64,000 nucleotides of DNA from Cunninghamia lanceolata (taxonomy: Eukaryota > Streptophyta > Pinopsida > Cupressales > Cupressaceae), in the NCBI GenBank assembly GCA_027924645.1, contig BSBN01000355.1:1437001-1501000 (forward strand). The letters are read 5' to 3'. Every line of letters begins with the position of its first letter. Positions within the stretch are counted from its first letter, which is position 1. The position numbers and the translations under genes are program-made. The notes beneath the pieces are model-generated. The model did no database searches and had not been told where the DNA came from. It saw only the letters and a list, made by a program, of their open reading frames with translations. Shown piece by piece: positions 32,922 to 43,588 of the stretch.

Positions 32922-33333
32922 AGTGTTGGAGAGTAATTTCTCCCACATAATGAAAAAGACAAAAAGGCAAAAAGACAAAAGAGGAAACTAGAAAGTTTCT
33001 AAAATTGTCTAGATAAGACAAACAAGATTCTAGAAAGAAGGTTCTAGGTTAGAAAGTTCTAGAGGAAGTTTCCAGAAACAGATTGTTTCTAGATGGAGAA
33101 TGGAAGAACCTAGAAAGGCAAGGCATGAATGAAAGCCCTATATAAAAGAGGCATGCTGTAACAGAGTTGAGTCAAGCGATCAAGCAAGTGTATGATCAAG
33201 CAAATGAAGTCAAGTGTGTAATGATCGAATGATCATAAGAATGCAGCAGCATTCGTTGTACTGATTTGTAATCATGTTTTGATATAATGAAATGTGCAGC
33301 AGCACACTGTTGAAGATCATATGTTTCTGTATT
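32922..33333 (+). repeat. polypurine tract and unrelated LTR-like segment
   Basis: ATTAAGGGGGAG (32922-32933) is followed by TGTTGGAGAGTAATT, the pattern of a polypurine tract next to a 3' LTR. The next 400 bp hold an excellent TATA box (CCTATATAAAAGAGGC, about 33137-33152) and CTAGAAAG-type short repeats. The sequence differs from the LTR at 30159, and no partner copy is in the window. It merges near 33330 into copia integrase sequence. It is probably the 3' LTR of the G-patch-bearing element. Confidence 0.6.
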
Positions 33334-35474
33334 TTGTGTTTGATGTTTCTTGTGCTGAATATATTGTGAATAGAATTCCCACTAAAGCTCTCACAAATAT
33401 CACCCCTGAAGAAGCATGGAGTGGTAGAAAGCCTCACATTGGGTATTTTAAAGTATTTGGGTATACTACTTGGACACACATTCCTGATGAAAAGAGAGAA
33501 AAGTTAGAACCAAAGAGTCATAAGTGTTTGTTTGTGGGTTATAGTGAAGAATCAAAGGCTTACATGTTATATGATTTGACAACAAAAAAAGGTCTTTGTT
33601 AGTAGAGATGTAAAGTTTGATGAGTATTCACAACTTACAGCTACTTCCTCTCAATCTACAACAACAAATACTTCTCATTTTTCTGATATTTAGAAAGAAA
33701 TGGAGCCAATATTGATGAGGATGAGGTGTGAACCACTATAAATAATGATAATACTATTAAAAATGAAACTACTTATGCTTGTAATCAGCCATTTTCTGCA
33801 GGTAGTGATGATAAAGAAGATGTCATTTCAGCTAGACAAAAGACAAGAAGCCTTGAAGAAATATATAGACAAGGCTCAAAGATCCAAGGAAGGAATGGTA
33901 GTGCTCTCATGGCCAAAGTATTACAAGTAAATGACCCAAACTCATATGAGCAAGCTAGAGGAAAAAAGGAATGGGAGCAAGCCATGAAAGAGGAATATGA
34001 TGCATTGTTAGAAAATGAAACTTGGGAACTTGTGCCCCGGCCCAAAGGTAAGAATGTTATTGGTTGTAAATGGGTTTACAAAACTAAATTTAAATCAGAT
34101 GGTGCTATAGAAAAATTCAAAGCTAGATTGGTTGCTAAGGGGTTCAATCAAAAAGAGGGTGTTGATTATGAAGAAACATTTGCTCTTGTCATTAAAATGA
34201 ACACAGTTAGAATTATTCTTTCTTTGGCTGCAAGTCTTGGGTGGCATATCCATTAAATGGATGTTAAAAATACTTTCTTAAATGGAGATTTATATGAAGA
34301 AATCTATATGGATCAACCACCAGGTTTTGTAGATCAGCAACATCCTAATCTTGTTTGTAGATTAAAGAAGTCACTTTATGGTCTTAAACAAGCGCCACGA
34401 GCATGGAATGAGAAGATTGATAGGTATTTTTAGCTTCATGGATTTAAGAGATGTAAGTCAGATCCAAATCTTTATGTGAAGAAAGTTTAAGATGAAATTC
34501 TTCTTGTTGCAATTTATGTGGATGATTTACTCATTGCTGGACCAAATATTGGGCTCATCAATGATTTAAAATCAGATCTTATGAGGACATTTCATATGAG
34601 TGATTTGGGTGAACTAAACTATTTTCTTGGTTTACAAGTTTGTAGATTACATGATGGATTGTTCATCTCTCAATCAAAATATGCTTTGGACCTTTTAGAA
34701 AAGTTTAACATGCTTGAATGTAAACTAGTATCTACCCCATTTCAATCTGAAGTCAAGCTTACTAAAGAATGTCCTTCCAAGAGTGTAGATGCCACTTTAT
34801 ATAGACAGCTTATTGGTAGCTTGGTTTATCTAACTCATACTCGACCAGATATTTGTTTTGCAGTCAATCTTGTATCTAGATTTATGCAAGCACCTAAAGA
34901 AAGTCATTGGTTGGCTGCTAAGAGAATTTTATGATACATCTGTGGAACCATACACTTTGGCATCTTCTATGACTATAAATCTTCAATTTTTTTGGTTGGA
35001 TTTACTGATTCAGATTGGGGTGGTGATATAGATGACAGGAAATCTACTGGTGGTTATATTTTCAATCTTGGATCATGACCTATTACATGGAGCAGCAAGA
35101 AACAAATAACTACATCATTATCTTCATGTGAAGTAGAATATAGAGCAGCAAAAGAAGCAGGCAAGGAAGCAGTTTAGATTCAGAATCTTCTATCTGAGCT
35201 TAGTTTTCTGCAAAGTTCAGCCAGCACTGTGTATTGTGACAATCAAAGTACCATACAGGTTGCCAACAATCTAGTTTTTCATGCTAAAACAAAGCATATT
35301 GAGCTTGATGTTCACTACATTCGGGATCTTGTTCAAGCATCTATTGTTAATCTTCAATTTTGTCCAAGTGAAGAACAAGTAGCTGATATCTTCACTAAGA
35401 GTATGACTGAAGCCAAATTCTTAAAATTACGAGGAATGCTTGGTCTATTAGAGGTGAACATTAAGGGGGGATAG
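33334..35474 (+). pseudogene. copia integrase end, RT and RNase H (plus-strand half)
   Basis: 33346-33602 gives the integrase C-terminal region (AYMLYDLTTKK, CLFVGYSEESK). One indel in an A-run near 33590 shifts the frame. 33909-34256 starts RT (NETWELVPRPKGKNVIGCKW, FKARLVAKGFNQKEGVDYEE). The remainder continues in the same frame: [44 protein letters not shown] (catalytic Asp pair) and SLVYLTHTRPDICFAVN. RNase H follows, with YCDNQSTIQVANN and FHAKTKHIELDVHYIRD. Stops at 34254, about 34430 and about 34488 are of the TAA/TAG type expected from CAA/CAG decay. A purine tract (35461-35470) and the LTR follow. Confidence 0.9.
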
Positions 35475-35555
35475 TAATATAATGTTCCCCTCTCTTTGTA
35501 TTTACCCTCTCTTTTGTATTTTCTTTGTATTATTCTAGCCAATCTTAAGGGGGGA

Positions 35556-35884
35556 TGTTAAGGAAAGTAAGATTGTCTAGGAAATAGCAAGTTTTGTTTA
35601 GAGTTTTCCACAATAGAAAGTTAGGATTTCTCTAGAATTTTCCATAAAACTAATAAAACATTCCAGTTTTTCTAGAATTAAAATATAGAATAATCTAGAA
35701 AGATGGAAGCTTCTAAACTTCAAATTTTTTGTAATTATATATATGATTGTACAAAACTATTGTACACGACTTTTGGATGAAATATAATTCAAGTTAGATA
35801 AATGTTTTTCTGAATTTATTAACTCTGTTTTGCCCTGTTTTTATTTGCTGTTATATTATATTGTTTATTGACCCTGTTCTTTCA
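35556..35884 (+). repeat. LTR of rearranged copia (right copy)
   Basis: 329 bp from TGTTAAGGAAAG to GTTCTTTCA, preceded by the polypurine tract TTAAGGGGGGA (35545-35555) and followed by GAAAT (35885-35889), which recurs at 28137-28141. Confidence 0.88.
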
Positions 35885-35889
35885 GAAAT

Positions 35890-36729
35890 TGTTGAAGGTC
35901 GAAAATTCAGAAAAACAGTCAGCACACAACATCCGGCTGTTTACAGTGGACGACATCTAACATAAAAACTAGCTTCAGTGGTCGGCATTGAACATAAAAA
36001 CTAGCTTATCGGTCATGCATCACACCAGTTGGTGATCCAGCTTAGTTTGAAACTCTGTAATTATTGCAGTTGTAATCTCAGGTTTGGTCAATTAAAAAAA
36101 AAAAAACTAGTTAGTTTTTGTATGCCTCTAGCGCCATCGAAAGACCAAATCCATAGAATTTATAGTAAGTGCGTTTAGTAATAGATCTCAAATCATAAAA
36201 ATAGTCAATGAAGGAATAATACTGAAAATGAAATAAAACAACCCTGGCTAAAGTGAGTATAAACGTCCTATGATAAACAACTAAAATATAGCCCAAATTT
36301 AAAGAGTCAATTTTTCGTTAACTTGTAAAGTCCATCCATTCTAAAATTAAAATCACAATGAAAAATGTTTGAGAGAGTGAAAATTCTATGACTATCAGAG
36401 ACAGTTCACCCAATAGTTACAAGCTGCACGAGCGTGTTCATGATTTTCGGTGTGAAAGAATTCATTAGAATTTTATAGATATAGAACACCGAAAAGCAAA
36501 CAATTCACAGAAATGTAGTGAGTTTGACCAATATTGCAAATAACTGGAACCTGTGACTTCAATACAGAAATTATTTTGCAGTCAAATCCAACCAAATAAA
36601 ATTATAACGTAATCAATATCGATATGTTGTATTTCACATGGGTCATCTTTTTCCCATAAAAAATTATAACATTGGAATTGTTTAATCTCTTCTAAATTCT
36701 TTCCACATTTCAATATGGTTTTGGTTTAG
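35890..36729. other. non-coding stretch
   Basis: Nothing recognisable. AT-rich with a short duplicated phrase (CATAAAAACTAGCTT at about 35960 and 35994). Confidence 0.6.
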
Positions 36730-37115
36730 TGGGCACACAACTATATAACTATATGAAATGATTTTATTCTTATTTTATTTTATTTTTTATAGATGTCCAA
36801 CTCAAACTATTTTTGCAATCTAATTGGGGAGCACAAATCTAAGATGATACCTCTTTAGTTAAGGGTGAAGTATAGAAGGGTGTGCATTTTGCCAAAGTTA
36901 TCCAAGGCATGTTATAAGAGAAGCTAACAAGTGGGCATACAACTATATGAAATGATTTTATTCGTATTTTATTTTATTTTTTATGGAGGGTTTTATGTCA
37001 AACTCAAACTATTTTTGCAATCTGATTCAGGAGCACAAATCTAAGTTGATACCTCTTTAACTAAGAGTCAAGTATGGAGGTGTGCATTTTGCCAAAGTCA
37101 TCCAAGGCATGATTT
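36730..37115. repeat. about 202-bp tandem duplication
   Basis: 36730-36931 and 36932 to about 37115 share TGGGCAYACAACTATATGA, AACTATTTTTGCAATCTGATT-like text and TGTGCATTTTGCCAAAG, with small indels. Confidence 0.85.
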
Positions 37116-37200
37116 TTGCCACATCCCTTATGGTGTCAAGGATCTTGCACTTAGCAAGACTTGATCCCTAGTGGGCTCATTTAGAATCATTCAATTTCAC

Positions 37201-39088
37201 TAGCAGACCAAGGACCCTTTGACAAATGAAATGATTTTGATTATGTTTATGAGACCAAATAATTCATGGGATCATTCATTGTATTGGTCATTTCAATCAT
37301 TTAAAGATCTTTTAGAAATGATAGTTATGCAACAAGATTTAGCAAAAAAATGTTTTAGAAATGTGGCTAAAGGGTACTAGGTAGACAAGATGTAGATCTA
37401 TCAAAGACAACAATGAGTGAGGCTTGGCAACAAAGAAGATGCCATCAATTATTCACAACGTTGATTACATAGTGAGATATGCTCTCATCAATTTGAACAA
37501 CCCACCTCTTTGGATTTTTCCTATCATCAGCAACAACCACGTGAATGACAACCAAATGTAGGCAATTGCAAGTAATAATGGACAAGTGTGAATTTTATAA
37601 TTTTCATGAGTCCAAATTGGGCTTAGAAAGGCCATTATTTTTATAGGTTTTCACTTTTGAGATCAATTTTGCAATCTCTATTTAATTGTATTAATTTAAG
37701 TATTGGTGTGCTAGGATATGAACCTATGACTATAAAATATATCTATAATTGTGCCCGATATCAATATGTAGTGGGCTCTTCAAAATATATATTGCAACAT
37801 TTCTTCCTATGTGAGTCCATTGCACTCCAACTTTATAACCTTCAAAAACTACATACATTACAATCTAACAAAGAAATTAATTGAGTCAACTTGTAGAAAT
37901 ATGTCTATATATCATAACCACAAAATTGTTCATTAAAATAAAAAATACACAAGAATTAATAAATCCCAAAAGTATGGGTCAAAATTAATAAAAGAAATCA
38001 TTGTTCATTTACCTCTTCGTGTTCCATGTCTTATGAAAAGAAAATTCACACAACGTTTGGCTAAACCCTTCATTGCTTTAATGTTGGTTATTTATTTTCC
38101 ACATCCGCATAATGCTATACATGGTGTTCACACCATGGCACATGTCTAGTAGACCAAGGACCCTTTGACAAATAAAATGATTTGATTACATTTAGGAGAC
38201 CAAATGGTTTATAGTATCATTCATTATATTGGTTGTTTCAATTGTTCAAATATTTTTTAGAAATAACAATTATGTGACAATATTTAGCAAAAGTTATTTT
38301 AGAAATGTGTTTTAATGGGTATTGGATAGACCATATATAGATCTACCAAAGACAACAACAAGTAGGGATCGAGAACAAAGAAGATGCCATTAGCTGTTCA
38401 CAACTTTGATCACATAGTGAGATATGCTCTCATCAATTTGAACAACCCAGCTCTTTAAATTTTGCCTATCATCAATAGCAACCACTTGAATGCCATCCAA
38501 ATGCAAGTGATTACAAGAAATAATGGACAAGCGTGAGTTTTGCAATTTTCATTAGGCCAAATTGGGATTAGAAAAGGCCATTGTTTTTATAGGCTTTCAC
38601 TTTGGAGATAAATTTTTCAAGATTTGTTTGATTGTCTTGAATTCAGTGTTTGTGTGCTAGGCTATGAACCTATAAACTATATATTTGTAATTGTGCTCAA
38701 TATTAGTATCTAGTGGGCTATTCAAAATATATATAGCAATGCTTCTTCCTATGTGAGGCCATTGCACTCCAACTTTATAACCTTCAAAAATTGCATGAAT
38801 GTACGATCTACACAAAGACATTAATTGAGTCAACTTATAGAAATGTCTATAAATCATAACCATTGATCATTAAGATGAAAATGCATAAGAATTAATAAAT
38901 CCCAAAAGAACGGGTCAAAATTAATACAAGCAATCAGTGTTCGTTTGCCTCTTCATGTTCCATGTCTCATGAAAAGAATACTTGCCCAACCTTTGACTAA
39001 ACTCTTCATTGCTTTAATGTTGGTTATTTCTTTTCCATATCCGCATGTTGTTGTACGTGATGTTTACACCATGGCACATATCCACATA
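37201..39088. repeat. 946-bp tandem duplication
   Basis: 37201-38146 and 38147 to about 39088 align end to end. Both begin TAGYAGACCAAGGACCCTTT and end with ACACCATGGCACAT. Divergence is perhaps 10-15 percent by eye. No gene is evident inside; the short frames are disrupted differently in the two copies. Confidence 0.85.
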
Positions 39089-39289
39089 TGATGGAAAAAA
39101 AGCATGTAGTTAGAAAAAGTTAACACCATCCAATAAAACTATTTGGATTAGCCTTAATGTATTTTCATTTTCAAAATTCTATGGTATTATTTTATGTGCT
39201 AAAAGAAAGATATAAAAGACCCATAAAATAAGTAATTTATATGGACCATTTCATTTATAATCAAATCATATTAGAAGTGCCCTTGGTTG

Positions 39290-39490
39290 GCAGAATGAAT
39301 ACCTCTTGATCTTTGGCTCTCATCCGAAGAGATTCAGCCTAAAGCTCATGCTCCCATATCGAGTAGCAAAAACGATCTTGTATTGAGCTATATTTATTGA
39401 TTTTTGTGGGTCTAGAGAAAAAACGTCTTCCGACCAAGTCAACTAGTCCAATGCTTTGTACCTATGGGTGAGAGCCCCATCCATCATGGA
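39290..39490 (+). pseudogene. NCED/CCD-like fragment, opposite orientation to its neighbour
   Basis: 39397-39490 matches the reverse complement of about 39944-40055 (shared GGGGCTCTC-CCCA, GACGTTTTT-CTC and AGACCCACAA blocks). In the plus frame it reads VGLEKKRLPTKSTSPML, parallel to VGLEKNVL and the following DPML of the right pseudogene. This gives two facing NCED fragments separated by about 450 bp. Confidence 0.6.
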
Positions 39491-39769
39491 AGAACTCAAA
39501 CAGTCAGCACTTTATAGTGAAGGTAACCTCTACTATAAAATACAACTCTACTTAAACATCGTCCACTTCAATGGTCAAACAGTTAATAGCAATTTTACAC
39601 CTCATCCATAACAAAAAGTGATAAATATTTATCCTATTTTTATTGCCCAAAATTAATCTTTGACTATTGAAGTGGATGATGTTCAAGAATAACCCATAAA
39701 TGACTCTACATAGAATTCTGATCTATTGACCACAACATGCTAGCTGTTTACAGGTCCATCACAACCTCA

Positions 39770-40165
39770 AAGTGGTGGTGCGAATTCCTTGATGTTTAGA
39801 CAGCGTGTACGTTCGAAACGGCACGAATCCCGGGTTTGAAGAAATGATGACCCGCGGAGAACTTGAACTCAGGATTCGAGCCATTTCCGAAGTACACGCC
39901 TCTCCAAACATGTAGGAATTGGGCCCACCACTTGGAGGTCGTGATGGACGGGGCTCTCGCCCACAGGTGCGAAGTTGCGAAGTTGCGAAGAGGTGAAGCA
40001 TCGGATCAGTCATCATGGTCAGAGGACGTTTTTCTCCAGACCCACAATCAAACTCCTCTCCACTGCTTCTAACGCCCTTGGAACGGATTCCACTCCACTC
40101 CATTCTTTCGCATCTAACTGGGTAAAACTAAACATATTCTCTAACAAACATTTTGTAGCAGCCAT
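39770..40165 (-). pseudogene. right NCED/CCD-like pseudogene, N-terminal part
   Basis: It starts with ATG at 40165 (MAATKCLLEN) in the same context as the left copy. The first frame reads WSGVESVPRALEAVERSLIV and GLEKNVL, then stops. Other frames continue with NFAPVGESPVHHDLQVVG, PIPTCLE, GVYFGNGSNPEF and GHHFF. These are the N-terminal landmarks of plastid 9-cis-epoxycarotenoid dioxygenases (ABA precursor cleavage; usual motifs ALDAVE, GNFAPV-E-PV, GVYVRNG-NP, GHHFFDGDGM). At least two frameshifts and one stop break it, and everything after about residue 130 is missing. NCED genes are usually intronless, so truncation rather than an intron explains the end. Confidence 0.75.
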
Positions 40166-41184
40166 TCCTAGCACTCACTCACATGGAAATATTTATTATA
40201 TATCAGCTTAAGAGAGCATGCAAATTCAGTTATGAACTGGAGTTGGATAGAAGAAAAGGAGGCGGCTAATTGTGGTAAAGAAATGGACGAGGAGGCAATT
40301 TATAGAGGCATAAAGCAGAGGGGAAGATAAGATCAGGAAACCGACCGCCAGTGATTAGGCCCTAAGAAAACGGTTTTTAGTAGGTATTGATGAGAATTTT
40401 TACGAGTTTTTGACAATTAGATGATCTTACGAAAAATAAATTAGCCGTATGTAAGTGTTAAAAATTTAGGTTCAGACATTTTAAAAAGGTGTGGAGATTG
40501 TTTTTTGTAATAGTTAATATTAAAATATTGCAAATGTTTTTGAATGAAATTATGTGGCTTAAAAGCTTTTAAGCTTGTAGAAGAAATTTTCAGCACGGCA
40601 TGGCCTGAAAGATACTGAATCAAAAAGTAGAGGCTCTTATTTTTTGAAGATAAGATTCCAATTTTATCCTGTAACAATTTATTTTGTCCTATATTAACTT
40701 TTATGCCCTCTACTCAATTCTGAAAGTGACATTAAATTCTTGTGTGTTTTATGTTGTCTATATCTGTATTTTCAGCTTACTATATAAAATCATTTATTTT
40801 TATTAAAAAAGAGATTTACCTACATAATTTATATATAAATAAAATCATTTATTTTTATTAAAAAATGGATTTACCTTTATAATATGTTTGTTTGGAGTTT
40901 AGAGGGAGATTTTGAGGAGTAAGCGAATGTTATGGAAGACATTTAAATGATAACTTGGCATTGCCAATTAAATTGGTTTTATATGATTTATGCAAAAGTT
41001 ATTATAATGTGTTTTGGATTTTTAACAAGAAATTGGAGGAAGAGAATAAAGAAAGGGAAAATAAATTTCTTTATATAAATTAATTATGGTGATTTTATTA
41101 ATAGGAAGGGAAACACGGGGAGGTGAAAATGGATATATGTAACTATAAAATAGATTTATGTTGATATGGTGTTAATTATATGAG

Positions 41185-41282
<98 letters not shown>

Positions 41283-42560
41283 GAGAACCTTTATATTCAA
41301 AAGAATTTCTATATCTTTGTTCAAATATGTTTAAGTATTAATATGTTTCTTTGTAGTTTAGAGGGTTCAATTTTGTGAGAATAAGGCTATGGTATGGGAG
41401 ATATTTAAATGACAACTTGGCATTGTCAACTAACTTGATTATGTGTTTGTTTTTTAAATTGTGTGATGTGTTTAAATTTCAAATGAGAAATAACATGTGT
41501 ATGTGTTGGCACCCCTAACATCACCTAGTCAACTCGAGGGGCCATTTTTGAAAGCACATGAAAATGTAAAATAATGTCTTTATATGCTTTTTGCCTTAAA
41601 AAAATTTTCCTTCACAAGTTTCCCTCTTACCACACATATTCATTGCTCACAACAATAATAGACACAATACATCTAGTTCCTACCAATGAGTTGTGTACAT
41701 AGTGTGTTTTGATTTGGAAATTAAGCTGAAATTAAGTTAGAAGTGTAAATTAGAGGAAAAACATATATAAAATAGAAATGCAATTATTTAGCTATTACAA
41801 ATTGTAACGTTTGCAAGAGATATTGCTTTTGACATAGATATAGATAGTTTAACAAAATGTCTTCAATGAGCAATGTTATATGTTTGGAATTGTAAATGAT
41901 GTATAAAATAACAAGTTACTAATAGTTGGGAAGTCAATAACATGTAAATGTGTACCTACAAGAAAGAATGTATAATGTACAATTTAAAGAAATAAAATTC
42001 CAGCTATATTGAATTAATTCTTAGTAATCTTGAATTAATTGTTAGCAAGGTTTGTTTCATGTATTTATAAGTAATTTTTAATTGTATTTGTGAAGGATGA
42101 TGTGAGCAGTTATTTTATGAAATTGTTAAAATAAAATTAAACATTTTGAAGTTTGACAACTTTTTTAATTACATATTGTAGTTATATGTGTGTGTGTTTC
42201 TAAAGGAAGCAATTGATACAATTTTAATATAATGTATATTGTTATAATTATAGTAAAGGAAAATTTTGATTTTTATACATAGGAGTGTTATACCCACAAG
42301 TTTAGCAATGTGGATGGATGGATAAAATTCATAAGGTTGTGGTTGAGATAAAAACATATGAAGGGGCTATGTTGATGGAGGGTTAATTAGTTTATTTGTT
42401 TAGTTTTTAGTAGTTTGAGGGTGAGGTAACAATAGATTTAGAGGTGGTTGAGGTGATGGTTGGTTGGGAATTGAAGTTTGTAGAGTTGGGTTTGTCATGT
42501 TTGTCAATTCGTTCTTGTTAGAAAATATTTATCAAATATCTCTATGATGCAAGAGCATTC
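40120..42560 (-). repeat. right arm of large inverted duplication
   Basis: This is the mirror of 18485-20390, carrying the promoter and start of the right NCED-like pseudogene. It contains an expanded TA tract (41187-41279) and an additional segment of about 500 bp (41975-42478) not seen in the left arm. The TATA box is at about 40294-40308 (GCCTCTATAAATTGCC on the minus strand). Confidence 0.8.
41187..41279. repeat. (TA)46 microsatellite
   Basis: 93 bp of uninterrupted TA. The corresponding site in the left arm (about 19239-19248) has only about five TA units, so it expanded after the duplication or is hypervariable. Confidence 0.95.
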
Positions 42561-43588
42561 GGGTGAATGAGTTATCACACATTGACCAAAAAGATTTGAT
42601 ATTTTGGTTTTGGTTTTGTAGGCTTAGTTTAGATTATTTCCATTCACTTTTGATGTTGCGATCATTTCAGGGATATGTTCATACCAGAAATGTAAGTGTT
42701 CACATTTGATTTGAAGTCTTCCTGGTCTCTGTTAGTCACAGCTTAGTTGAATTACTCATGTTACCGATCTATTACAAAGACCTATCCCTCTGCTTCCTAT
42801 TGGAGGGTGATAGTTTCGTATGGCAACATGAATCAATCTTTTGTTTAGGAGTCAAATCGACTGGAGTCATTCGCTGCTATGATGATATGTGTTTATTTTA
42901 AAAATCTCAATATATAGTTGCCAAGGTTTATATGTTTGGGCATATATATTTTGCTGTTTGAAGGGGAGGATGCAGCTGGATGCTGTTTTGAATGCCCATA
43001 TGGTAGTGGAGAGTGAAAATGCCATTGTGGCATTTGGTTTTGACCACATTTCCTTCAACATTAAAACTAAATAGAGGCGGTGCCTCATATAATGTATTTA
43101 TCTTTTGAAATGAACCGCCAGGTCTATATGATGCAGAGAGGAGGAATTGGAGGGCAGGTTACCAAAGCAGAGGTCGCCCAAATTGAAATCAAATTAAAAA
43201 TAATTCACATTTTTCCCTATGGGCGACCCCTCAGTGTGTCCACACCTTCCTTTGTGAAATGAAAATCCATCGATTAATATACACAACAGATATAATTCAA
43301 GGAGGTCGATTGGGGAAAGGTTGGCAGGCAGTTTGAAGGATCCAACACAGGAAAGAAAACAAAAAGACAAGAAATGGAATTGAAAGGGGGATCGAGCAAG
43401 TAGCGGTAATGGCTTTGGAGAGAAAGAATCGTCTATTAATAAGGGATCAGACATCACAACAAGAGGGTCGGCCAGAAGGGGAGTGGAGAGACCATAGTGT
43501 GCCTACAGATTTGATGTGCACTGCAGAGGAAAATATAATGCTGAAGGGGGTTCGCCACCAGAAAGTAAATGTTGGGAATAGAGAATTG
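42561..43588. other. unassigned stretch
   Basis: Short overlapping frames (42889-43074 and 43080-43262 plus; 42867-43088 minus) give no recognisable domain. No gene can be supported. Confidence 0.4.

Larger units (their letters stand above)
28142..35884. mobile_element. rearranged Ty1/copia insertion with inverted 5' half and a G-patch-encoding insert
   Basis: The minus strand 30158-28142 carries gag, protease and most of integrase. The plus strand 33334-35474 carries the end of integrase, RT and RNase H of apparently the same family. The two halves overlap by about 50-60 bp at the integrase NRIPTKALTNI codons, in opposite orientation. Between them are an LTR (30159-30476), a primer site, a leader, a G-patch/CCHC ORF, a purine tract and a second, different LTR-like segment. 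A matching LTR closes the right side (35556-35884). GAAAT occurs both at 28137-28141 and 35885-35889, suggesting that the whole arrangement was inserted as one unit. Confidence 0.65.

Noticed and set aside
36730..39088. CRISPR-like or satellite array
   Set aside because: Only two long copies of each unit, without regular spacers; these are plain tandem duplications in a eukaryotic genome.
18485..42560. A giant DNA transposon with 2-kb terminal inverted repeats
   Set aside because: The arms contain a gene promoter and NCED-like start codons, have unequal length, and no target duplication or transposase is visible; an inverted gene duplication explains them better.
42867..43262. Three overlapping 60-73 codon frames as a small gene
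   Set aside because: Frames overlap on both strands, give no recognisable domain, and have no splice or promoter context I can support.
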